DNA of 64,000 nt from an uncultured Eubacteriales bacterium (GCA_934796165.1 CAKVOU010000010.1:22716-86715), one strand, 5' to 3'; counted from the stretch's first letter, positions 16,203 to 25,239 are shown. A program made the numbers and translations. Notes: a model not told the origin generated them from the letters alone.

Positions 16203-16763
16203 TCAGAGCGAGACGCCGTTGATCAGATTCTCAAAGCAATCGTTTTCGGACAGGTCAATGCGGGCGCCGAGAATATGAATGCAGCGCATGGACGCCGCGG
16301 CGGTGTAGGAGGAAAGCGGGCGGTCAAGCGCGTTGTCGGACTGTGCCGCAACAAGGATCTCATTCCCCGCAAAGCCAACCGCGATCACGGTGTGGTAGAA
16401 CGTCCCGTCCTCTCTTGCAAGCTGTATCACGTCGCCGGGCATCACCGCCTCGCGCGGTACCTCCATCCCATAAGGACCGACCCCGCCGTTGGCGGCAGCG
16501 AATTCGGGATTTCCGGTGAAATAATCGTAAAAATAATCCACGCCCGCCCAAGCAGGGGCGCGATCGGTGCTTGAAATGTAATACCAACCGAAATCGGGGG
16601 TATAGTTCATCACACAAAGCCCCGCGTAGATTGCCTGGGAGACAAAATTGGTACAGTTTCCTCCGATCCCGGTGAAATCAATGAACAAGGGGTTGCGCGA
16701 CAACGCCCAACGCCTCGCGTATTCGACCGCCCGTTCGCGGTCATAGGGTTTCTCAACAATCAT
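16203..16763 (-). CDS. amidase-domain (Amidase_6-like) protein
   Basis: The 186 residues match the putative amidase domain seen in many Clostridia and bacilli. YDRERAVEYARRWAL is followed by GGNCTNFVSQAIYAG, with the presumed nucleophile Cys and the TNFVSQ signature. GDVIQL and FYHTVIAVG then supply the presumed catalytic His. Related domains resemble NlpC/CHAP peptidases acting on cell-wall peptides. No signal peptide is visible, so export or the true substrate is unclear. GGAGGTG precedes the ATG. The upstream DNA is a long tandem repeat. Confidence 0.82.
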   Translation of the reverse strand: MIVEKPYDRERAVEYARRWALSRNPLFIDFTGIGGNCTNFVSQAIYAGLCVMNYTPDFGWYYISSTDRAPAWAGVDYFYDYFTGNPEFAAANGGVGPYGMEVPREAVMPGDVIQLAREDGTFYHTVIAVGFAGNEILVAAQSDNALDRPLSSYTAAASMRCIHILGARIDLSENDCFENLINGVSL

Positions 16764-16849
16764 GCCGTCACCTCCGTATGCTCCCAGTATATGCGGGAGG
16801 AAAATGCGGGTGACGGGGCTGCGGCCCGGGCGGAGCCACAGATCGCCGC

Positions 16850-17112
16850 AAGCCGGGCGGATTCAGAAAAAGCGCGAAAAACCGCAAAAACACACGGATT
16901 CTCCCGCCGCAAGCCGCGCTGGCACAGAGAAGGCGCGAAAAACCGCGAAAAACGCACGGATTCTCTCACCAGCGCAAGCCGAGTGGGCACGGGGAAAGCG
17001 CAAAAAACCGCAAAAGCTCCACGGATTCTCTTGCGACGCAAGCCGAGCCGACACGGGGAAAGCGCGAAAAACAACGAAAAACGCACGGATTTTCTCGCGG
17101 CGCAAGCCGGAC
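16850..17112. repeat. imperfect tandem repeat, four copies of about 63 bp
   Basis: Units share GCGCGAAAAACCGC and CACGGATTCTC. The first anchor recurs at 16872, 16933, 16998 and 17062, giving periods of 61, 65 and 64 bp. The array occupies most of the 414-base gap between the amidase-domain gene and dinB. Both strands stay open in some frames, but unit lengths vary out of frame, so I treat it as non-coding. Confidence 0.8.
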
Positions 17113-17177
17113 GAAATTCGTAAAAATAATCCGACGGCTTTGCGGTCGGGAACGTTTGGGCAGGGGGAGTGCTTACC

Positions 17178-18437
17178 TCACCGGTGCCCGCCGCCGGGAA
17201 GGACCGTTTCCCTGTCGTTGTCCTCGGGGACCGGCGAGGGCCGGAGCAATTCCGCCGGCAGAATGGAGCGCGAGCCGAATTTCCGCCGGATCACGTCTAC
17301 CGTACCGTCCATTTTGTCCCGCTTTGCAATCGCCGCTTCGTCGCGGAACAGATCCGGCTGAAACGGCTGATCCTCCGGGCAGAGCGGAGATAGTGCCACC
17401 GTCACGGCACGGACGTTTTTCCGCCAACGGTAATTTTTACGGAAGATCTCATCGGCGGCGCGGGTGATCACCGACGGACTCTGTGTCGGCTCCGGCAGCC
17501 GGGTACTGAACCGCTCCCCGCCGAGGTCGCTGTTCTTCACATACAACTCGACACCGAGCGCCGACATTTTCTCATCCCGAAGCCGTCCCGTAAGACTTTG
17601 CGAAAGCTCCAGAATCACATGGCGCACCGCGTCCGCGTCTGTCAGGTCCGCGCTGCAGGTCACACCGTGACTGAGACTTTTGGCGGGTGTACGGTCATCC
17701 ATATGCGCCACGGGGGAGGAATCCAGCCCGTTTGCGGCGTTCCAGAGAGACAGTCCGTTGACTCCGAGCAGATCGCGGAGCAACGCCGGATCCGTCGCGG
17801 CAAGGTCTCCGATGGTACGGATGCCCCACGCGCTCAGCCGTCCGAGTGTCGCCCGCCCGACGTAAAGAAGCGCGGAAACCGGGAGAGGATACAGCATTTC
17901 CTTGAAATTCTCGCGTGATACGACGCACACTGCATCCGGCTTCTTCAAATCCGACGCGAGTTTCGCAAATACCTTGTTGAAGGACACGCCGACGCTGACC
18001 GTCAGCCCCAGCTCCTCCCGGATGGTCCTGCGGATATTCTCGGCGATCTCCTCTCCACTCCCGAACAGACGCGTACTGCCTGACACATCCAGCCAGCACT
18101 CGTCCATGCCGAACGGCTCGATCAGATCGGTATAGCGCGCGTAGATCTTCCGCGCCATGCGGGAGAATTTCGAGTAAACCTCAAAATGCGGCGGAACGAT
18201 GAGAAGACCGGGACAAAGCGACATTGCCTCGGCATTGGTCATTCCCGTTTTCACGCCCGCGCGTTTTGCAGGCTCGGACTTGGCAAGCACGATCCCGTGC
18301 CGTTCCGCGGTGCTCCCGCAAACGGCGATTGGCTGTCCGCGGTACTCCGGATGAAGCACGGTTTCGGCGGAGGCGTAAAAGCAGTTGAAGTCGCTGTGCA
18401 GAATCACCCGGTCCTGTGCCGTTTCTTCGTTTTTCAC
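17178..18437 (-). CDS. dinB: DNA polymerase IV (Y family)
   Basis: The 419-residue product is a translesion polymerase. HSDFNCFYASAE near the N-terminus holds the first catalytic Asp (residue 16). GMDECWLDVSG holds the second acidic pair. FNKVFAKLASDLKKPDA, the thumb and a complete little-finger domain follow. The start is a GTG at 18437, preceded by GGGAGGG; the frame stays open for 80 more codons upstream, but that extension is low-complexity and has no family match. A small gene at 18704-18955 lies upstream in the same direction and may be a partner. Confidence 0.93.
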   Translation of the reverse strand: MKNEETAQDRVILHSDFNCFYASAETVLHPEYRGQPIAVCGSTAERHGIVLAKSEPAKRAGVKTGMTNAEAMSLCPGLLIVPPHFEVYSKFSRMARKIYARYTDLIEPFGMDECWLDVSGSTRLFGSGEEIAENIRRTIREELGLTVSVGVSFNKVFAKLASDLKKPDAVCVVSRENFKEMLYPLPVSALLYVGRATLGRLSAWGIRTIGDLAATDPALLRDLLGVNGLSLWNAANGLDSSPVAHMDDRTPAKSLSHGVTCSADLTDADAVRHVILELSQSLTGRLRDEKMSALGVELYVKNSDLGGERFSTRLPEPTQSPSVITRAADEIFRKNYRWRKNVRAVTVALSPLCPEDQPFQPDLFRDEAAIAKRDKMDGTVDVIRRKFGSRSILPAELLRPSPVPEDNDRETVLPGGGHR

Positions 18438-18703
18438 AAATCGCTTCCCTCCCTTTCCGATTCCGGATGTCTGTATTCGGGTTCCGTATACCTGCACCCT
18501 GACACAAACCCCGCCAGCCCGCAATTGACACAGAATCTCCGTCCGGTCCGTCCTGATAGCCCGGCGCGCGACCATGTTTTTGCCCACTCCGGCTGGCTTC
18601 TGCCATTTTCGCGTCGCTTTTGCCGTCCCGGTCGTCCCGGCACCCATTGACCGTCGATTTCGGTCGTTTCCTGTCATTTTGGTGCCGTATCATACTGTGT
18701 TTC

Positions 18704-18955
18704 TCAGCGCCTTTCCCTGACCGAAAACCAAGTCCCCATTTCGGGTTCATAGTACAGTTCCTTTTCCCGTCCTTCCACCTCCACGGTGTAACGGACAGGC
18801 GCGATGCAACCGACCCCCGGCGGGCAGAACGGCATAACACGGAGTACCCGCCCGATCCGGAAGCTCTGCCCGTCCACGAACAACCGCTTGGGCAACAGAC
18901 TGCCGTCCGTGCGGAAAACCGCCTCCACCGCCAATGGAATCCGGATACGTTTCAT
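18704..18955 (-). CDS. small DUF6504-like protein upstream of dinB
   Basis: The 83-residue protein (ATG at 18955 or 18958, AAAGGAG upstream) reads as one small beta-rich domain: a dG-x-LPKRLFVDGQSFRIGRVLRV start, a VRYTVEVEGREKELYYEP middle and a GTWFSV end. This pattern resembles the small DUF6504-type proteins often found beside Y-family polymerase genes (recalled from family knowledge, not searched). The 266-base gap to dinB has no gene or terminator, so they may be co-transcribed. A role with Pol IV is an inference. Confidence 0.6.
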   Translation of the reverse strand: MKRIRIPLAVEAVFRTDGSLLPKRLFVDGQSFRIGRVLRVMPFCPPGVGCIAPVRYTVEVEGREKELYYEPEMGTWFSVRERR

Positions 18956-18989
18956 CATTGCCACTCCTTTGAACAATTCCTATATTGGA

Positions 18990-19018
18990 ATTATACCACG
19001 AAGTATCGGCGGTGTCAA
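18990..19018 (-). promoter_or_regulatory. sigma-A promoter of the DUF6504-like gene (and possibly dinB)
   Basis: Perfect TTGACA (19013-19018) and TATAAT (18990-18995) on the minus strand have a 17-bp spacer. No LexA-type box was recognised beside it. Confidence 0.88.
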
Positions 19019-19142
19019 GTAGGATTCACACGCAAATTAATTCCATAACAAGAACAATCTCGTCACACACGCGGGCAGCCGGCAAAAAACGCCGGGGGGC
19101 CGTCGCCGGTAATAACGTATCGCGAGCACGTGAATACCGGCA

Positions 19143-19200
19143 TGAAAAATGCCGAGGGCGGGAGCCGCACGGCTTGTTCCGTGCGGCTCCCGCCCCCGGC
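19143..19200 (-). terminator. strong intrinsic terminator after dacA
   Basis: A perfect 17-bp stem (19156-19172 with 19179-19195), extendable by GCCG/CGGC, is followed on the minus strand by ATTTTTC. It ends the dacA operon. The rest of 18956-19294 holds only the promoter at 18990-19018. Confidence 0.9.
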
Positions 19201-19294
19201 AACGGTTCCGACATTCCGGAAGTCGGTTCCTTCATCCGGCTCTCCGGCTTCCGTTCCCGGTGCTCTGACATCCGGTATCGTGCCTGCCAATCCC

Positions 19295-20464
19295 TCAACC
19301 GGTGAATTTCTTGTAAAGATACTGATAATCGTCAAGCGGCATCTGTTTCTCCGTTGCGCCCGCGGTCACCACCAGATAGGTCTTTTCCCCGTCCGTGGCA
19401 TAGGTCGCAAGCGTAAAATTTTTATGGTATCCGCCGGCGTCGGTATAATCAATATACCCGGTCTTGCTGCCCGTCACCGTCATGCCGTTCGGGAGCTCCT
19501 TTTTGTAGAGGATCTTGCCGTTGCCGTGCAGCTTGTTGAGCGTCTCCATGCGCCGCAACAGCGAGTTGTACATGGTCAAAGGGTAGGTTGCGGGGGTACC
19601 GTCGTCCTTGACATATCCGACCTCGGTGCGGTAGACATCGGTTGACAGGAGCCTGCGGCAAAGCTCGTTATCGAGCGCGCAGGCAAAAATCGCCGCCATT
19701 TCCCGGACCGTCGTATAATTTTCCGTGCTGTGAAGCCCGACCGAGTTGGAAAAATGCGTTTTGGTCAGTCCCAGCTCACGGCACTTGGCATTCATACGCT
19801 CCACGAATGCTTCCTCACTGCCGGCAGTATACTGCACCAGCATATAAGCCGCCTCCGCGCCGGAACTGACCGCCACGCCGTAAAGGAGATCCTCCACCGT
19901 ACAGGTTTCTCCCGCATTTATAAACCCTGCCATGGATGCACCATTCGACTGGGCAAACGTAATGGATTCCTCGGAAACGGTGATCTTCGCCTTCAGGTTG
20001 GAGATCGCATCGCAGGCGACCATCAGCGTCATGACCTTGGTCATGGAGGCAGGATAAATCCGCTCGTCCGCACCAAGTTCTGCGGAGGCAGCAAGTGTAT
20101 CCAGATCCACAATAATCGCGTTGGTCGAACCGAGGGCGCCGGAGGACAGGTGATAGGTTCCACTTCCCGTCGTGGGAAGATAGGAATCCCGGCGGAGCAC
20201 GATGGCATACGGATATGTAACCGCGACGGGTGCATCGGAAGTTTCGGTTTCCCGCGGTGCGGTATCTCCGGAATCGGTGATACTCTCTCCACCGCTCCCG
20301 GTCTCCCTGCCGTCGGTCTCCCCGTCCGGCGTCGCCGTCTGGCAAGCCCGGATCGTCAAAAGCAACACCAGTACAAGTGCGATTGCCGTCAGCAAAATCA
20401 GAAGCCACGCAAAGGGCGCATTACGTCCGTCGTCCTGCGGATTGTATTCGGGTTCAGCACTCAT
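19295..20464 (-). CDS. dacA: serine-type D-Ala-D-Ala carboxypeptidase
   Basis: This 389-residue protein is a low-molecular-weight penicillin-binding protein that trims the terminal D-Ala of peptidoglycan stems. A hydrophobic anchor lies at about 18-40, followed by a Gly/Thr/Glu-rich linker to about 80. The catalytic SxxK is SMTK in YPASMTKVMTL, and the KTG box is SKTG. The second motif, usually SxN, reads SSGAEA, so the Asn is replaced. The start overlaps the folD end by 11 bases. It is the last gene before a strong terminator. Confidence 0.92.
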   Translation of the reverse strand: MSAEPEYNPQDDGRNAPFAWLLILLTAIALVLVLLLTIRACQTATPDGETDGRETGSGGESITDSGDTAPRETETSDAPVAVTYPYAIVLRRDSYLPTTGSGTYHLSSGALGSTNAIIVDLDTLAASAELGADERIYPASMTKVMTLMVACDAISNLKAKITVSEESITFAQSNGASMAGFINAGETCTVEDLLYGVAVSSGAEAAYMLVQYTAGSEEAFVERMNAKCRELGLTKTHFSNSVGLHSTENYTTVREMAAIFACALDNELCRRLLSTDVYRTEVGYVKDDGTPATYPLTMYNSLLRRMETLNKLHGNGKILYKKELPNGMTVTGSKTGYIDYTDAGGYHKNFTLATYATDGEKTYLVVTAGATEKQMPLDDYQYLYKKFTG

Positions 20465-21329
20465 TTTCTCTCTTCTCCACTGCGTGTTTTGCGGCAGTCA
20501 ACGTATTTTTCATCAGCATAGTGATGGTCATGGGTCCGACTCCGCCCGGAACCGGCGTAATCAGGGATGCCTTTTGCTTCACCTCGTCAAAGCACACGTC
20601 CCCGCACAGTTTTCCGTCCGCGCGGCGGTTCATGCCCACGTCGATGACGACCGCGCCGTCCTTTACCATGTCACCATGGATAAAGTCCGCGCGTCCGACG
20701 GCAACGACCAAAATATCCGCACGACGGGTAACCTCACCGAGATTCTTTGTCTTGCTGTGGCAAACGGTCACGGTACCGTCCCCGGCGAGCAGAAGCATCG
20801 CCTGCGGCTTGCCGACAATGTTTGATCGTCCGACCACGACACATTCCTTGCCTGCGATCTCTACCCCATACGCGTGGAGCAGCTCCATCACGCCGGCAGG
20901 GGTACAGGGCAGAAAGTCCGGCTCCCCGATCATGATCTTCCCCGCATTGTAGGGGTGGAACGCATCCACATCCTTGGACGGGTCAATACCGAGGATGACA
21001 TCCCGCTCATCCAGTCCCGCAGGAAGCGGGAGCTGAACTAAGATCCCGTGGATTTTCGGGTCATGGTTGAGCCCTCGGATCAGGTCGTCCAGCTGCTCTT
21101 TCGTCGTATCCGCGGGCAGATCGTGCTCCTCGGAATAGAATCCGCACTCCAGAGCGGCTTTCTTCTTGTTGCGCACATACACTTCCGATGCCGGATTATT
21201 GCCGACAAGGACGACCGCAAGTCCCGGAACGATTCCCGTCTTATGGGTAAACTCCTCGGTTTCCCTCCGGAGATCGGCGCGGAGCTTTGCCGATACGGCT
21301 TTCCCGTCAATACGTTCTGCTTCAGCCAT
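20454..21329 (-). CDS. folD: methylenetetrahydrofolate dehydrogenase/cyclohydrolase
   Basis: FolD interconverts 5,10-methylene- and 10-formyl-tetrahydrofolate in one-carbon metabolism. The 291-residue product has the catalytic YVRNKKKA Lys motif, ILVQLPLP, KDVDAFHPYN, the Rossmann VVVGRSNIVGKP loop and the closing PVPGGVGPMT signature. The ATG at 21329 lies within the 3' end of lgt, an 8-base overlap, so translation is likely coupled. It overlaps dacA at the other end. Confidence 0.95.
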   Translation of the reverse strand: MAEAERIDGKAVSAKLRADLRRETEEFTHKTGIVPGLAVVLVGNNPASEVYVRNKKKAALECGFYSEEHDLPADTTKEQLDDLIRGLNHDPKIHGILVQLPLPAGLDERDVILGIDPSKDVDAFHPYNAGKIMIGEPDFLPCTPAGVMELLHAYGVEIAGKECVVVGRSNIVGKPQAMLLLAGDGTVTVCHSKTKNLGEVTRRADILVVAVGRADFIHGDMVKDGAVVIDVGMNRRADGKLCGDVCFDEVKQKASLITPVPGGVGPMTITMLMKNTLTAAKHAVEKRENEC

Positions 21330-22530
21330 GGTCGCTCTCATCTTTCTTTGTGTCGTCGGTCGGGTTATTTTCGGTTTCTTTTCCGATGTTCTTGTCCGCC
21401 GTTGTCTCTTCCGTTTCTGCGGATTCCGGTTTTCCGGTGGTCGCATCCGCCGTTTTGGTAGCAGGGTCCTTTTCATTGACATCTGAGGTTACAGCGTCCG
21501 TGTCGGCTTTCCCCGTTTCCTGCCCATCGGCTTTGCCGACATCAGCAGCTCCGGGAGCACCGCCCGCGTCTTTCTCATGTTCTGCGTTTGCAGCCTCTCT
21601 TGCGGTCTTTTCCGCAATCGCCTCTTCCACGAAACGCTCCTTTTCCTGAAGAAGCAATCTCTTGGCGCCGGGATAATAGACGTTGTCCGCGACGCAGAGT
21701 TTGCCCTTCTTTGCCGCAATCAGACCTGCGACAAGCAGTCCGCCGCCGATGAGGAAGCAGAGGAATCCGACCAGCTGCGACACGCGGATCCCCGTGTGAC
21801 CGAGGTACAGGCTGTCGGTACGGAGTCCCTCAATGAACATTCTGCCGAAGCCGTACCAGGAGACGTATTCAAGGAGAATCTGTCCGTCGAATTTCTTTTT
21901 TTTGTAGAACACCTGAATGAGGACAAAGCCGATCAGGTTCCAGAGAGATTCATAAAAGAAGGTGGGGTGATAGCAGGCAAAGGTCCCGCCCTCGTAAAGT
22001 CCCATGCGAAGGAAATAAAGCGGACTTCCCTCGGCAACAATGCCGCCGTGCGCTTCGCCGTTGATGAAATTGCCCCATCTGCCGAGGACCTGCGCAATCA
22101 TCACGCCGGGGACGATGGCATCAAGCAGTTTCTTCCAGTTGATCTTTTTGTAGCGGCACATCAGATAGACCGCAAGGCATCCGCCGATCACGCCGCCGTA
22201 AATGGCAAGTCCGCCGTTCCAGACGGCGATCACGTCAAGGAAACTGTTGTAGGTGTCCCGCCCGCTCGATGCGGAAGTGATGACGTAATACAGCCGTGCG
22301 CCGACGATTCCCGCAATCACCGAAACCAGTCCGATGTCAAGCAGGTCGTCCGGCACAAGCCCGTCGTCCCTCGTATGCAGGTACGCAACAATGAAGGCAC
22401 AGATGATACCAAGCGTAATGAAAACGCCGTACCAGCGCACCTCAAGTTTTCCGATAGAGAAGGCAACCTTGTCCACCGTGAATTCTCCGATTCCGATACC
22501 GGGGAAAGAAATTGTGGTCGGATCAATCAT
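21322..22530 (-). CDS. lgt: prolipoprotein diacylglyceryl transferase with long acidic tail
   Basis: Lgt transfers diacylglycerol to the lipobox Cys of prolipoproteins. The 402-residue product has about seven membrane helices and the family signature GRWGNFINGEAHGG at 150-163. ATG at 22530 follows AAAGGAG. The usual length is about 270-300; here residues 275-402 form an extra cytoplasmic tail of low complexity, rich in Ala, Asp, Glu, Thr and Lys. A likely client is the lipoprotein at 26102-28375. Confidence 0.93.
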   Translation of the reverse strand: MIDPTTISFPGIGIGEFTVDKVAFSIGKLEVRWYGVFITLGIICAFIVAYLHTRDDGLVPDDLLDIGLVSVIAGIVGARLYYVITSASSGRDTYNSFLDVIAVWNGGLAIYGGVIGGCLAVYLMCRYKKINWKKLLDAIVPGVMIAQVLGRWGNFINGEAHGGIVAEGSPLYFLRMGLYEGGTFACYHPTFFYESLWNLIGFVLIQVFYKKKKFDGQILLEYVSWYGFGRMFIEGLRTDSLYLGHTGIRVSQLVGFLCFLIGGGLLVAGLIAAKKGKLCVADNVYYPGAKRLLLQEKERFVEEAIAEKTAREAANAEHEKDAGGAPGAADVGKADGQETGKADTDAVTSDVNEKDPATKTADATTGKPESAETEETTADKNIGKETENNPTDDTKKDESDHG

Positions 22531-22556
22531 TTGTTTCACTCCTTTTCTTTGCTTGG

Positions 22557-23870
22557 TCATTCAAGCGGTCTTACGACCGATAAAGTTTCGTATTCTTCCC
22601 GGAAGAGCGTGTCAAGAAGCGCATTCAGCTCTTCCATGGTAACGTTCTCCACTGCGTCCATGTTGCAGAAGAGATCCACGCCGTCCAGCGCGGACTGAAG
22701 CAGTGCCTCGCCGATGTCCTCGGTGGAATCAAACAGCTTGATGAACTCCGCCACCGACGCACGCTGATTGCGGAGAAAGCTTTCGGGGGAAAGTCCGTTC
22801 CGCCGCACCTCTCCAAGATAGCGGTGCCACTCCTCAAGTACCCGGTCGGGGTCGTCCGCCTCGCCGGAGATGCCGTTGAACGCATACGGTCCGTAGGTAT
22901 TGTATCCGTATGACCAGAGCGGCGAAACAAGTCCCGCTTCAAACAGACGGTTGTAAAACGGCTCCGACATGGAGAAGAGCATATCGTCAAGCAGGGAGAT
23001 CGCGGTCGTGCGGGCAAAACGCTCCCCGGGGGAAAGTCCCGTCACGGAATCCTTTACGGCAAGGCAGAACTGGGTCTTGCCCGTCTGCATTCTGCGTTCC
23101 GTCCTCTGGCGGAATGCGCGGGCGGGTTCCCTCACAGGTTCCCGGAGAATTCTGCGGCTGTCCGGCTCCGCCTTCGGGAGCACCCGGTCACAGACCTCCA
23201 GAACGCCTTCTTTTGTCACGTTTCCCGTCACGATCAGCAAAAGGTTGGAGGGACGGTAAAAAACCTGATAGGCGCGGTACAGAATCTCCGGCGTGATCGC
23301 GGCAATAGACTGCTCGGTGCCGCAGATGTTCTCCCGCAACTCCGCGTTTTCATAAAGCCCCGTCAGCATACCGCGGAAGCAACGGTCGCCGGGATGGTCT
23401 TCGTACATCCGGATCTCCTCGGCAATGATTCCTTGCTCCTTTTTCACGGTTTCTTCCGTGAAATACGGGTTTGTCACAAAGCCGATCAGCTCCGCGAGCG
23501 CCTCGTAAACATGGTCGGTCGCACTGAAGAGATACGCGGTGCGGTCGTAATCGGTGTAAGCGTTCGCGTCGGCGCCCAGCGCGGACAGACGCATGATCGC
23601 GTCGCTTCCGTCCGGGTTATCAAAGAGCTTATGCTCCAGAAAATGCGCGACACCTGCGGGCAGGTGGGTATATCCGGTCTCCCCCTCCAGGCGGAAGCGA
23701 TTGTCCGCCGCGCCGTAGCGGGTAGCCAACAACGCGTAGGAGGTGGACATTTTCTTCGGGAACACATAGACGGAAAGTCCGCTCGGATGCCGGACACGGG
23801 AATAGTGTTCCCCAAGGAACTCCGAAGAAAACTCCGTTTTTCCGGATGTATATCCGCCGTCAGTTTTCAT
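22557..23870 (-). CDS. M16-family zinc peptidase (YmfH-like)
   Basis: The 437-residue protein belongs to the pitrilysin family. The inverted zinc motif HFLEH lies at 76-80, and the downstream glutamate ligand is in the EEIRMYED segment near 151. LPAGVAHFLEHKLFD and the YTDYDRTAYLFSAT stretch are typical of the YmfH group. It is paired with the motif-less partner encoded just upstream, with an 11-base overlap, as in ymfF-ymfH. M16 peptidases form two-part clamshells, so the pair may act as a heterodimer. No signal peptide is seen. The peptide substrate is unknown. Confidence 0.9.
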   Translation of the reverse strand: MKTDGGYTSGKTEFSSEFLGEHYSRVRHPSGLSVYVFPKKMSTSYALLATRYGAADNRFRLEGETGYTHLPAGVAHFLEHKLFDNPDGSDAIMRLSALGADANAYTDYDRTAYLFSATDHVYEALAELIGFVTNPYFTEETVKKEQGIIAEEIRMYEDHPGDRCFRGMLTGLYENAELRENICGTEQSIAAITPEILYRAYQVFYRPSNLLLIVTGNVTKEGVLEVCDRVLPKAEPDSRRILREPVREPARAFRQRTERRMQTGKTQFCLAVKDSVTGLSPGERFARTTAISLLDDMLFSMSEPFYNRLFEAGLVSPLWSYGYNTYGPYAFNGISGEADDPDRVLEEWHRYLGEVRRNGLSPESFLRNQRASVAEFIKLFDSTEDIGEALLQSALDGVDLFCNMDAVENVTMEELNALLDTLFREEYETLSVVRPLE

Positions 23871-25173
23871 CGTCGTCCCCCTCTCCGCCTTTTCCCGTAC
23901 CGTCCAGGAAGAACAGAACCTCCGGGTTCAGCCGACCCGCCGCAAAAATCAGATCCTCCCGCGTGACGTTTCCGAAATGCGCCATGGTCTCCTCCACCGT
24001 GGTGCGGACACCGTAAAGCGCACGCCCGAATGCGTATCCTTCGATGGCTCCGGGGTTATCGGGAATCTGGCGATAGGAATTGGCAAGCGACTTCTTTGCG
24101 ACCTGTATCTCATTTTCCGTGAAATTTCCGCGGCGGAGTGCATCAAGCTGTGAAAAGATCCCCTCCGTTGCCGCCTCACGGTTTTCCCGGCGGATCCCCG
24201 CGGTGATGTAGATCACACCCTTATAGAAATCATAGGACGACGCGCAGTGATAGCAAAGGCTTTGTTTTTCCCGGACCTCCAGAAACAGTTTGGACATGGG
24301 AGAAACGCCGAGCATTTCGTTGAGCACGAGCATGGCATAGAATTCCGGCGAGGTCAGTGTCACGCCGGTCGGAATGGCGATCACCAGACGACTTTGCGCC
24401 ACGGGCATCTCCTCCGTCGCCGAACGAAGCGCCCCGCCAAACTGCGGGACCGGCGTCCTGACGGACACGTTCTCCCCCGCCGTATACGAACCGAAACGGT
24501 TCTCCAGGCGGCACGCCATAACATCGGGCGACATACTTCCGACACAGACAAACTGAAACGGCACGCCATGTCGTTCCGCTCTCCCGAACAGCCGACCGGC
24601 TTCTGTGAGCAGGTCGTCCCCCGTAAAACCTTTTACCAGTTCCTCCGTGCCAAGCTGCGAGACAACAAACGGATCGTCCCTGTACAGCATTTCCTGACAG
24701 CGGCGCACGGCATATGCCTGCGGGCTGCTTTGCGACGCGCGGATGGCGTCGCACTGAATCTTCTTTTCGCTTGCGAGATAGGCTTCCGAAAAGCGTCCGT
24801 TCTCCAGAAGCGGGTGAAACAGAAGCTGCTCCACGATCTCAAGTACCCCGTCCGTCACGTCACAGCCGTCCGGGATATATCGCTCTTCCAGAAAATCCGC
24901 GCGGAAGCCGAACAGCTGATAATTGCCGTACCGTGCCGAACGGACGCTGAGTCCCGCCGCATACAATTCGTCCATACGGCGGTTGAGCGACGCGACGGTC
25001 GGATACTTTTCCGTCCCGCGGCACAGAACCGCGAACAAAAGCCTCTCCAGGGGAGTCCGGACGGGATCGGGCGGGAGTACGGTCAGGACAGACAACATAC
25101 CGGTCTTGAAACGGTTCGTCGGGAAGACGCGCAATGTTCCCGCGCGCCCGACGGCTCTTTGGTTATCCTCCAT
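23860..25173 (-). CDS. M16-family peptidase-like protein without zinc motif (YmfF-like)
   Basis: The 437-residue protein aligns in general features with M16 proteins, for example VLNEMLGVSPMSKLFLEVREKQSLCYHCASSYDFYKG in two stretches and late YRQIPDNPGAIEGYAFGRAL. It lacks HxxEH, so it is probably a non-catalytic partner of the active peptidase that follows and overlaps it. It starts a transcript with its own promoter about 35 bases upstream. Confidence 0.87.
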   Translation of the reverse strand: MEDNQRAVGRAGTLRVFPTNRFKTGMLSVLTVLPPDPVRTPLERLLFAVLCRGTEKYPTVASLNRRMDELYAAGLSVRSARYGNYQLFGFRADFLEERYIPDGCDVTDGVLEIVEQLLFHPLLENGRFSEAYLASEKKIQCDAIRASQSSPQAYAVRRCQEMLYRDDPFVVSQLGTEELVKGFTGDDLLTEAGRLFGRAERHGVPFQFVCVGSMSPDVMACRLENRFGSYTAGENVSVRTPVPQFGGALRSATEEMPVAQSRLVIAIPTGVTLTSPEFYAMLVLNEMLGVSPMSKLFLEVREKQSLCYHCASSYDFYKGVIYITAGIRRENREAATEGIFSQLDALRRGNFTENEIQVAKKSLANSYRQIPDNPGAIEGYAFGRALYGVRTTVEETMAHFGNVTREDLIFAAGRLNPEVLFFLDGTGKGGEGDDDEN

Positions 25174-25210
25174 GGGTGCTCACCCCGCTTCCCTTATGTA
25201 CAGTATTTTC

Positions 25211-25239
25211 ATTGTACACCAAACCCGAAGGGATTTCAA
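25211..25239 (-). promoter_or_regulatory. promoter of the M16-lgt-folD-dacA operon
   Basis: On the minus strand TTGAAA (25234-25239) and TACAAT (25211-25216) have a 17-bp spacer. Confidence 0.75.

Noticed and set aside
10391..17112. CRISPR arrays at the two non-coding tandem repeats
   Set aside because: The 17-bp and 63-bp units are head-to-tail without unique spacers, and no cas genes are present.
16760..17123. A repeat protein encoded in the 63-bp array
   Set aside because: Unit lengths of 61-65 bp shift the frame between copies, and frames on both strands are equally open and unlike any family.
18438..18677. An 80-residue N-terminal extension of DNA polymerase IV
   Set aside because: A GTG with a strong ribosome site at 18437 gives the usual length; the upstream residues have no family similarity.
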